Shown here: positions 1 through 27,400 of the stretch, piece after piece
How the letters are laid out: every line of letters starts with the position of its first letter
Numbering within the stretch: the stretch's first letter is position 1
Assembly (NCBI RefSeq): GCF_030936135.1
Contig: NC_082604.1
Coordinates: 1,180,501-1,244,500, forward strand
Reading direction: 5' to 3'
DNA from: Gavia stellata
Taxonomy: Eukaryota > Chordata > Aves > Gaviiformes > Gaviidae
Length of the DNA: 64,000 bases
Translations under genes and position numbers: made by a program
Notes under the pieces: generated by a model
What the model was told of the DNA's origin: nothing
Databases searched by the model: none
What the model saw: the letters and a program-made list of their open reading frames with translations, nothing else

Positions 1-765
1 AGCAGCAGGAACCCTTCAGCCACCTTTCTGCTGGACTGCAGCCTCTGCCTTCCACCTCCGTACGTTGCCTTTCTATACGTTAACTCCTTCTCCTGAGGGA
101 AAAAATGGGTTTGTTCTGTTCTTCATAAATGCAGGCTCCAAGACGGCTCTCCCCACAGAGAGAGACGGCTCTGTAGCAGATCTCCAGCAAGATCAAACAG
201 CAGCACCTCTTCTCTGTTGGACAAGTTCCTGGTGTTTGCTGAGCCTGTGTTTATCCATCAGAGAGGAAGAGTAAAGGATAGGCGTAAGCTGCAGCGAACA
301 CCGCACACCGGGACGAGGGAACGCATGGTCCTTTTGAGCTGCTTTTAGCCCAGCGCTTACAATCTGCAGGTCTGAATCGAAGTACCAAAAACCAAGCCTT
401 GCTACTAACAAAGTGGCCTATCTTTTAAAAAAAATGCTGAACGGCTACAGCTTTTGTTCTCAGTGGCTTTGGGGTGAGCCACATCATTCACACACAAACA
501 CCCAGACAGCAAGATCTGGATAGCTAAGGTCTTGCTGACTTAATGGGAATAGCTTTACAATTAGAGAGCAGATCTCTAAGCAACCAGCTATCATAAGTTA
601 TTCTCCTAAGTCTATTTTTCTAGACCTTTAAAGTATAGATTTAAAAGATCTGTGCATTTACCTGAATTAAAGATTTGCTTTACAAACTAGTATTATACAG
701 AAAGCAAAGCTAGTTGGGGATGGCTCCACCGGAATACCTTGAGCAGCCAACATGGCAGCAGATGC
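1..765. other. No recognised gene (probable STK25 downstream intergenic)
   Basis: I see no splice-bounded coding segment or repeat family here. From synteny remembered in other amniotes the next gene to the left should be FARP2, tail to tail with STK25, so part of this stretch could be 3' UTR of either gene. A plus-strand ATTAAA near 667 could serve a leftward neighbour, but nothing proves it. Confidence 0.4.
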
Positions 766-771
766 TTTAAT
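766..771 (-). terminator. STK25: Candidate STK25 polyadenylation signal (ATTAAA)
   Basis: ATTAAA reads on the minus strand about 1.19 kb after the stop codon, followed by a moderately GU-rich stretch. It is the common non-AATAAA variant. It is chosen only because no AATAAA is present on this strand between the stop and the window end. Confidence 0.3.
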
Positions 772-1955
772 TTCTCTGCTGGCAAACACAGCATGCCACG
801 TGGAGCAGAGCCCTGGCTTCAGCGAGTTTAGATCCCAGACTGGAAGAAGAGCCAGAAAGGGGAAGTTGAGAAGGGGATGGAGGCCTGGACTGGCCTTTGC
901 GAACCCCCAGCCGCACCGCAGGGATACCGTTGCTGCTAGCCATCCAGTTTAGACCTTTCTGTAGAGGACAGGTTTCTTGCCTCAAGAACTGCTACGCAAT
1001 GTCCATCTGCCTTTTGAACTGACGCCCTGTCAGCGCCTTTGGCTGTTGTGTTCCCCCCGCCCCCTTTTTTTAATCCTTCTGCAACATTTGGGCATACACA
1101 GTAGGTGCCTACTCAGCTTAGAGACTAGGACTGCCAAACCTGCGTATCTCGTTGCTTCAGTTGCAGAAAGCAGCGAGGAAAGGAACTCCACCAGCTCCCA
1201 AACCAAATGCAACCACGTTACCTTCCAGTCCCTGGAGACCCAAGTAAGTCGTGCTGTTGCCTGAATTAGATGAACCACGGCCTAATACAAAATGAAGTCC
1301 CAGAGCCAAAAAAAGTACAGTCAGCAAACCCATCCTCCTGTGAAACGACAAGCTGGGAAAGAGCAGCAGTGGTATTAGCTCAGCTGCTGCTGTACTTGAA
1401 AGTTTTTCGTTCCTAGTGTGTGAAGGAGTTGAAGCAATCCTCCAGAACAACTGGAGAGCCGCTCTAACTTTCCGAGAGGCTGCAATGCACGGAGAGCTTC
1501 CAAACATACCTGCACTCGCACACGACTGCTCACAAACACTTCTTTAGGAAGGAGAGGAGGCTAAACCCATCAGACTCGCCTTTGAAACATATCTCAATGG
1601 AAGAGAATCTCCCTCTTTTCCAGCAGCCAGGCATTTACCAGTAACAAGCTGTGAATCAAACCAAGCCAAAATGGATACATCCATAGGGAAACAATTAAAA
1701 ACTGCATTGATTACATTGTAAAAACAATTAGACCACCCATCTCGGGTTCTGCAAAAGGTCTAAATTGTACTTGCATTGCAAACCCCACGCTGGGTTATCA
1801 TGGAAACATGTATAATATGAAGGCTCTGAAATGTCCTGGAGTCCGTAACACAATGTTGCACCCAACAGCAGATGGTGGTCTGGATTAGAGATGTAGTTCT
1901 TATGAAGCTGGAAAAAATCCTTCCCCCCTCAAAACAGCAGCAGGGAACGTGGGTG
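766..1955 (-). other. STK25: STK25 3' UTR (left end approximate)
   Basis: This is the minus-strand sequence after the STK25 stop codon at 1958-1956. No minus-strand AATAAA occurs between the stop and the window edge. The best candidate polyadenylation signal is ATTAAA at 771-766, with a second ATTAAA near 1074-1069. The 3' UTR would then be about 0.9-1.2 kb. Open frames inside it, such as 1157-1507, have no family signature and are treated as chance. Confidence 0.45.
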
Positions 1956-20082
<18,127 letters not shown>

Positions 20083-21239
20083 GCCTACAGGATGGTCAGA
20101 CATCCGCTTTTGCAAAATCAGGGAGGGTTGGGATGTCGAGGCAGAGCGGGAAAGCGATGCTTTCTCATCCACTGGTCAACTGCGACAAGTGAGAACACAA
20201 CAGCTCTTAACTCGAGGTTCTCAGAGCCTGGCTCATTCCCCAAAAGTGCTACCCGCATCTTTTTTTCTCCTTGATTTGCAGTTCTCCTTGAACCTACCAT
20301 TCTAAGCATGCCAGCCCCTCCCTGCAAACCCCGTTTCTCAATTCTTTCCAGACGTGCCTCCCAGATGTATCAAGGAACCTCACTTTAATGACATACACTG
20401 ACAAAGCCTCAGGCACCATTTTCCCCACCATCACCTCAGCGTGCTCCCTAGTATTATAGTTGCCCCACAGCACTATCCCCTCATCACGACTCCCAGCGTC
20501 TTCCCCAGCACAGCCCACAGCCTTCTCCTCAGACACCCCTTTCCTCCTACCGCTCCCCAACAATCCTCTCACCGAGGGCCCCCCCTCCGCTCCCGTTCTC
20601 CCCAGTACGCCCACTTGCAAAGCTCAGCTCCCCAGTGCACCCCTTCCTCCTCGGGGAACCCCAACCCTACACCACCCCCGGGCACTCCCCCACCACTGCT
20701 CCCCAAGTTCTGCCCCCAGACCCCGCTCTCCTCAGCAACCCCCTCCCCAGGGCTCCCCTCCACCCCAGCCACAGGAGAGCCCCAGCCCGGCCCCTCAGCC
20801 CAGCCCAGGCCCCTCAGGGCACCTCCCCAGTGCTCCCCACCACGGCAGCCTCAGCTCCCCACAGCCCCTCTCAGCGTTCCCCCGTCATGGTGGCCCCACA
20901 CCCCCCCAGTCCCCTCAGGGACACCCCCCCCGGCCCCCGCCCCATCATGGCCTCCTCCGAGCGCCCCAGGCCAGCCCCCTCCACAGGCCCCCCCCCCCGC
21001 CCCGCACAGCCCCCTCAGAGCCCCTCTGTTGCGGATCGCCGCCCCGCGCGGCCCCCGGGGGCCCTCCCGGCCCCGGGCGCCGCTGCACCTACCCGGGCAG
21101 CCCGCCGCACCTACGGCCAACGGTCCCCGCGCGAAGGGCGGCGCGGTGCCATGCCGGGCCCTGGCACACGGAGCCGCCGCCGCCACCCCGCTGCCGCTCC
21201 GGGCTGCCCTGGGACACCGAGCTCGGCCGCGGCGGCGGC

Positions 21240-21293
21240 GGGGGGGGGCGGGGGCACCGGGAGAGGGGTGGGGAGGGCCGGGCCGGGCCGGGC
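21240..21293 (+). other. G-quadruplex-prone tract with (GGGCC)n
   Basis: Successive runs of three or more G (G8, G5, GGG, GGGG, GGGG, GGG) are followed by three GGGCC units on the plus strand, inside the CpG island. Confidence 0.7.
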
Positions 21294-21345
21294 GCAACAA
21301 CACGGCGCGGCGGGGGACACGGGGCGGAGGCGGCGGCGCCGCGCT

Positions 21346-21365
21346 GCCTGCCGGGAAGCGTAGTT
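21346..21365 (-). promoter_or_regulatory. ZNF143/THAP11 (SBF)-like site 1
   Basis: The minus strand reads AACTACGCTTCCCGGCAGGC, close to the promoter consensus ACTACAATTCCCAGCATGC, with the ACTAC and CCCGGC blocks intact. Confidence 0.55.
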
Positions 21366-21402
21366 CTCGCGCGGTGCCGGCCGGCCGCGGGGGCGCCCCC
21401 CT

Positions 21403-21423
21403 GGACTACAAGACCCGGCAGGC
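21403..21423 (+). promoter_or_regulatory. ZNF143/THAP11 (SBF)-like site 2
   Basis: The plus strand reads GGACTACAAGACCCGGCAGG, with ACTACAA and CCCGGCA matching the consensus. This is the best of the three matches. Confidence 0.6.
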
Positions 21424-21525
21424 GGCGGGCGGGGGCGCGGCGGGAGGGGAGGGCGGGGCGCCAGCGCGGGGGCTGCTGGGGCGGAGAGTCCTGCGGCGCG
21501 GGCAGCGCGGGGCGGGGGGGGGCGC

Positions 21526-21545
21526 GGACTACCCATCCCAGGGGC
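21526..21545 (+). promoter_or_regulatory. ZNF143/THAP11 (SBF)-like site 3
   Basis: GGACTACCCATCCCAGGGGC keeps ACTAC and TCCCAG but loses the central A and the final ATGC. It is a weaker match. Confidence 0.4.
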
Positions 21546-21587
21546 CCCCGCGGCGCGGGCGGGGCCGCACCGGGCCCGGGTGTTCCC

Positions 21588-21635
21588 GGCGGGGCGGGGG
21601 GGGGCCGCGGTGGGCCGCCGGGCGGGGTGGGGCGG
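21588..21635 (+). other. G-quadruplex-prone tract
   Basis: Dense G runs on the plus strand (GGGG, G9, GGG, GGG, GGGG, GGGG) with short loops lie at the far side of the island from STK25. Confidence 0.65.
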
Positions 21636-21989
21636 ACCCCCTTTGCCCCCCGGTGGGGGCGGGAGGGGGAGGAGCTCCCCTTTGTCCTCCTGGCCCCGCT
21701 TCCCGCCTCAGGCCGCCCGGGCGGGGCAGTGCGCGGGTGCCCCAGGGCCGCCCCGTCCTCAGCGCGCTGCCCCCGTGAGGGTGAGGGAACGGGGCTGCCG
21801 GGCCCCTTCACCCCTCGCGGGGGTCCCGGCAGAGGAAGGCGGGCGGTGCGCCGTCTCGCTGGGAGCGGGAGAGGCGAGGCGAGGTGCGGGAGGGCGAGAG
21901 CTTCTTAACCGCCCTTTTCCCGGGGCCGGCTGAGGGGGGTTGGTGTTTTCTCCCCGTGCTTTAGTGTCAGTGATTGATTCCCGTTTTCA

Positions 21990-21995
21990 AATAAA
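21990..21995 (+). terminator. Plus-strand AATAAA just beyond the CpG island
   Basis: AATAAA is followed by an A-rich run, 60-70 bp beyond the island on the side away from STK25. If the promoter fires divergently, this is where an unstable upstream antisense transcript could be cleaved early. Confidence 0.3.
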
Positions 21996-22056
21996 AAAAA
22001 AATAATAATTCTCACAACCTCCGTTGCCAGTCAGCTTTGTAACTGGACCTTTGTAA

Positions 22057-22829
22057 GTGGAGGTTCAACAAGGCCAAGTGCCGGGTCCTGCACTTGGGTC
22101 ACAACAACCCCATGCAGCCCTACAGACTTGGGGACGAGTGGCTGGAAAGCTGCCCGGCAGAAAAGGACCTGGGGGTGTTGATCGACAGCCGGCTGAAGAT
22201 GAGCCAGCAGTGTGCCCAGGTGGCCAAGAAGGCCAACACCATCCTGGCCTGTATCAGAAACAGTGTGGCCATCAGGAGCAGGGAGGTGATCGTGCCCCTG
22301 TACTCGGCGCTGGTGAGGCCGCACCTCGAATGCTGTGTTCAGTTTTGGGCCCCTCACCACAAGAAGGACATTGAGGTGCTGGAGCGTGTCCAGAGAAGGG
22401 CGACGGAACTGGTGAGGGGTCTGGAGCACAAGTCTGATGAGGAGCGGCTGAGGGAGCTGGGGTTGGTCAGTCTGGAGAGGAGGAGGCTGAGGGGAGACCT
22501 CATCGCTCTCCACAATGACCTGAAAGGGGGTTGCAGAGAGGTGGGTGTTGGTCTCTTCTCCCATATAACTAGCGACAGGACAAGAGGAAACAGCCTCAAG
22601 TTGTGCCAGGGGAGGTTTAGGCTGGATATTAGGAACAATTTCTTTACTGAGAAAGTGGTGAAGCACTGGAAGAGGCTGCCCAGGGAAGTGGTGGAGTCAC
22701 CATCCCTGGAGGTGTTCAAGGAACGTGTGGACGAGGCATTGTGGGACATAGTTTAATGGGCATGGTGGTTTTAGTTGATGGATGGACTTGATGATCCTAC
22801 AGGTCTTTTCCAACCTTAGTGATTCTCTG
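22057..22829 (+). mobile_element. CR1 LINE, 5'-truncated, 3' end present
   Basis: CR1 non-LTR retrotransposon. The body starts near GGAGGTTCAACAAGGCCAAG and ends TTTTCCAACCTTAGTGATTCTCTG, matching the CR1 3' terminus with its ATTCTRTG-type octamer. A frame runs from 22094 to 22756. Insertion is 125 bp beyond the STK25 CpG island. The 5' truncation is the usual outcome of target-primed reverse transcription. Confidence 0.95.
22094..22756 (+). pseudogene. CR1 ORF2 C-terminal fragment (220 codons, uninterrupted)
   Basis: This frame encodes the region after the CR1 reverse transcriptase core, with the typical blocks [83 protein letters not shown] and [22 protein letters not shown]. It has no stop or frameshift but lacks the endonuclease and polymerase domains, so it is a non-autonomous dead fragment. 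The lack of breaks suggests a fairly young insertion or luck. Confidence 0.9.
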
Positions 22830-24385
22830 CACCTGAATTTTCTTCCCCAGAGTTAAGAAAGCAGACGCAACTTCTCACCGACCTCTGGCACGGCAGCCTG
22901 CAAGCGAAGTGTTTGTCACAAGCTGTTTCTTCTGAAGTTGTGCTGCTTTGGTGAAGAGCTGTAGAAAAAGGAGCAACCTCGTGACGTGGTCGCTGCACAG
23001 GCAGGTGGGTCTGCTGAAGCCAGCAGCCCTCTTGCAGCCCTCTGTTCCCCTGCCCCCTGATCAAACCATCCAGCACCTTGAGGTACTTGAGTGAAAACAT
23101 CAATTAGATCGAGGACTGGTATCAAATACCCCTGTCATGAGGTAATATCTTTGTATTTAAATGAACTGTATCTCAGCTGGAAGGTTTTCAACAAAGGTTT
23201 TACCTGTCAGATCCCTGGATTGCTTGAGTTTCGAGTTTATATCTGCAGGACCAGTCTTCTAGCCCCACAAAATACAATCATCTTGTCTCATAAACATTCC
23301 TATTCCAGCACAACACCTTGACTTAGGAGCTTTAGGAACAGACAAAGCTTCCCTGTGAAGTGGGAAAGGAAGGAGAAGGGAGTTCTGCTGCAGCACGGAC
23401 CAAGGGGCCAATTGTTCCCTATTTACACACGCACAAATCACCCCGCAGGGAGGTAAGTTGTGAGTCCCTGTGCATGTTACTTAGGAATCGTTTCACCCCA
23501 GCAGCTCGGCTCTCCACCTCCTGTCACGGAAACCCATTAATTTAGCCATGTAGTTTCATTCTTGGCATCAGGCAAGAGGGCAAAAGTCTCGCCAAAAAAT
23601 GTTTATGTTAATTAATGTGCCAAGTCTGAACACACACCAAAAAGCTGTCTCACTAACCTCACCCATAGACCTCAGGGTGGGACAGTGTCAGGATAATAGT
23701 GACATGGAGCTGCTAATGACTGCAGGGAGGAGCGGCAATTAACTTGTTTTGTCAGCTTAATTTAGGGTATGTTTTTAATAAGGGTGATCAGCATGTGGGA
23801 TTAGCATGGCATGCCTGTCTTAAATTGCAAAAGCTGGCCAGCTGTTTTAGAGCTGGCCCAGAAACACAGGAGGGATTCAAATGGAGGCTGGTATTCCTCC
23901 TTGTTTGGGACCTGTGGGCAGCCTGCCTTGTAGCAGGGTCCATGGACGGGCAGGAGAGGTTGCGTGGGAATTGCGGTCTGGTTGCCACCTAGAAGAAACC
24001 ATATACGGGTCAGTAGCTGGTCACTTTGGTTTGGACAAGTCGTACGGGGCTGGAGACGATTGCTCTGTTGTAAGGCAGTTACTTCTGTGACTTTCTTGTG
24101 TGAGGAGAGGATTGCTAATGTGCTCAAAAGAACGCAAAACCAAATCATTAACCTGAGAGAAGCAGGCTTCCCTGACTTCTCCATGGCTGTCGATGGCGTG
24201 TTTGTGTCCATCGCCACCTCCGTTTGATTCTTGGAATATATCAACTAGAGCAAAAGGAAAATAGAAGTGTCTTCTTATGCTCCTTGCTCTCCTGTTTTTC
24301 CAGTCAGTGCTGTATTCCTAGGAGTCTAGCTCTTTTTTTCTTTTAACATTAGCAATTGTGATTAGAGAACAATCATACTACAAGT

Positions 24386-24409
24386 TGTGTGTGTGTATAC
24401 ATATATATA
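24386..24409. repeat. (TG)n(TA)n microsatellite
   Basis: A TGTGTGTGTGTATACATATATATA tract of about 24 bp. Confidence 0.85.
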
Positions 24410-27400
24410 AAAATGTTGCTTCAGCACCCAGAAGCTCCCCGCACATTGCACTAAGAGCTGTGCCTCCACAGAAAAAAAAACAGTCCCTGCCTCCAAAAGA
24501 TCTATATTTAAATAAAGCCAGCTAAGCAAGTGCAAAAGGGGAAATATTTTGGCTAGAGGAAAGTGGCAGAGGGTTAATTACATGCTGGAGTGCCCAGGCC
24601 TACAAAAGCTTTGTCACTTGCTATTTAGGGTTAAAGCTTTCACCTGGCCCTGGGAAGCAGGGCTGTGGGAAAGGGAGCCTTGGGTGGGACTGGGTTGTCT
24701 CCTGCCTCTGGCTGTCAGTGTAAGCAGGCAGCTCCTCCCCGGTCTCTCAGGGCAGTACAGAGGATTACCTTGTTCCTGAAGTGGGTAGGCATGGAAGCGG
24801 GTATGGCTGATGGAACAGACAGCTCTAGGAGCGGAGCCAGCCTTGCTGCTGTCCCTTTCTTCTATGCCAGTTCTGACGCTGCTGGTTAGCGTTTTCCTTC
24901 ATGGGCAGTATTAGTAAGTTCTTACCTGTTCTTTCCTTTTGCTTCATGAAATTGTAGGAACTTTGTGCTTTGGGGGTTCCTACTCCTTTTCCCAAGCTGA
25001 TTAAAATTGGTCAGAAAATATGAGCAGGGAAGAGTCAAATACATACACATGTAAACACATGTATTTGCTATCCGTGTGTGCTGTATAGTGCCCAAGCCTG
25101 GATGCTCTGGGCTAAAAACCAAAGATGTCTGTGTATGTTCACAATAGAGAAGAAATAACTTTTTTAAGTATTATTTTCAAGGGGATAAGCTGGTTTAGTT
25201 AATTTTTTTCTTCTCCCTTTTCTAGTTCTTGCTGTTAAAGCAGAGAGCTAAATATCCAGAATAAAGAAAAAATAGGTTAAAAGCTGGTGACAAAAAAATA
25301 CAGTATTTAAACAAGTTTTCTGCTCAACAACCCCTGCCCTGTCCCCAAACCCCATGTCAATTCTGAAAGCTGCTTAAAAATAAGCTGTGCTGCCATCCCT
25401 GTTGCCAAGTCAAGTTTTGCCTCCACAGAACCGGAGCCTTTGTCGGAGATGAGTGGGTCAAAATTGCTTAACATTCTCTCTAGAAAAAAGTAATTATTTC
25501 AGAAAACTTGTATTCTGCTGACAGTGTGGCATGAACACTTAAGATAATCCATGTAATTGTCTCGTGAAAGAGAAATCTTGATGCAGGCGTTCACAACTTC
25601 TGCCCAACAAGTTGATAACACCTGGCTATGTTTCTGTGAAGTCCGGAGAAGAGCGTTGCAAGTTGTTACAAGAAACTTTGAGGGATGTGTTCTTAAATGT
25701 TCCCCTAAAGTAACACAACCTTTACTTTTTGCTAGGAAGCGTTGAGTGAATCACGAGGGGTCCCACAGCCTGCTCTCCTGCTGTTCGCTGCCCTTCACCA
25801 GATGCTTTTGAGAACAAGAAACTCTTCAGTGAGATGTCTCAAAGTTCCTTCCCCACTTGAAGGTAAAAGTGCTGCAGTTGTATTACCGTATCCCCACCTG
25901 TTGTGTACTTTCTTGGGTCAGACAGAAAGAGGGGGGGCGGAATTAAAAAGTATGATAAGACATCTTGAGGAGAGTCAGCCTGGAGCCTGGTCCACTGATA
26001 AAGAACGCTGGTGAGTAGGCAGCGTCCAGTGCCTCTGCAGACTGGCCTGGGGCTGTAACTCTTTATGGCCGTGAGGAAAGGACCTCAAGAGCTATTGCTC
26101 TACATCTTACCTGTTCTGGCTTATGAAACTCTTCCAAGAAAGTGTCTGTTCGTTGCTGGTTCAAGCACTGATGGATTTTTATGTATGAATTACTCAAAAC
26201 ACCCCGATTTACATTGTTCTATACCTCTTGAGAAACTCATTGCGACACTGCTGTCGGAGAGGCCGTGCAGGCATCCCTCGGAGAGCTGAGCAGAGCGGAA
26301 TGGTATGGCCTGCTGCGAGATGTCCTCCAGTCCCTGCGGCGTGTGGCAGCTAGTCAACGTTTGAGATGAGGACACGAGCCTGGTGCTGTTGTCCGAGCTC
26401 CCACGCGTGCGGTGGGTCTGGAGAGCCCTTCCAGCGTCCTGGCCAGACAGACCGTGCTGTCAGGGAGATTTTATGGCTCTCGGGGCTGGTAAGCTGAGAA
26501 GCAAACCTGGTTTGCTCTTTGGTGGTGCCACCAGGTGGCAACAGCGCCTTGCAGCCCCACGCTCCGTGCAAAGCAGCACCCACTCCTGCCAAATCCCCCT
26601 TACTCTGGTGCTGCTCCCTCCTTTCCTGCGTGGATCATGCTGTCTGCTTCCCACCAGCCCTTCATGCCGGAGCGTGAAGCGGTGGTCAAAGCCCCTAACT
26701 CAATACTGTGCGCTCAGCTTTAAAGCACGCATCTCTCGCTCACAAAGGAGAAGGGAGCGCCTGGCTGGGGAGCAGGGGAGGTGGTGGCCGGTGGCTACAT
26801 CCCTACCCTGGGACTCCAAAGTTTCCTGCTGCGTGGCCCAGGCCAAGTCTGGTTCAGTTTGTCACGTCTTCCTGGGTACAATAATAGCAATTCAGGCACG
26901 GTGAGGGTAAAACAGCAGAGAGTAAAGTGTGTGTCACAGAGGGTAACAACGACTGTGCGTACAGATGGAAACAGCTGCTAAGTGCCCCGGTTACACAGCG
27001 GCTGGTTGGCATCAGGTCTGGTGCCTCAGCTTTTTCTGCGCTGCTCCGTGGAGTCATTATGGGATGTTATTTGCAGCAGTGGCTTAGGTACCTTGAGCGT
27101 GGAGAGCCCTGAAAGGCGGTAGTACTTTCCTAGCATCAACAGAGCTGTGGACCACAGCAGTTAGCCTTAGAGGGTACGCTAGGTGTTAAGTGCTCTCCCT
27201 GAAGGTAGAGTTAGCAGGATAGGTGGGTTAAAATTTTGCTGTAAAATGTGCAACAGAATTACTCTCTCGGTGCTGCGGTGCTTGTTCAGAGAGGAGCTAT
27301 TTCTAGCTCCATTAGTATGCCGAGAGGCTGAAGTGGTTTTTTGTGTTGTACTTGGAGATCGGTGATGCGGAAACGCACTATTGCTGCAGTATGCAGTTAA

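Larger units (their letters stand above)
20900..21930. promoter_or_regulatory. STK25: CpG island promoter of STK25, possibly bidirectional
   Basis: About 1 kb of very GC-rich, CpG-dense sequence, unlike anything else in the window, sits immediately upstream (minus-strand sense) of the STK25 start codon. It contains many GGGCGG-type SP1 boxes, three ZNF143/THAP11-like motifs, and two minus-strand GTAGGT donors at 21092 and 21114 that could end a noncoding first exon. The TSS itself cannot be read from sequence; somewhere in 21.1-21.4 kb fits the donors and the skew switch. Confidence 0.8.

Noticed and set aside
1157..1507. 116-codon minus-strand frame
   Set aside because: It lies in the STK25 3' UTR, with no domain or conserved start context.
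20441..21908. Very long open frames (445 and 482 codons) across the CpG island, plus antisense ones
   Set aside because: The translations are low-complexity Pro/Gly/Ala/Arg in several frames and both strands at once, as expected where stop codons are rare because of GC content. No domain and no splice logic.
26383..26904. 173-codon frame upstream of BOK
   Set aside because: Length is within chance, and overlapping frames on both strands are also open, which points to base composition rather than coding.
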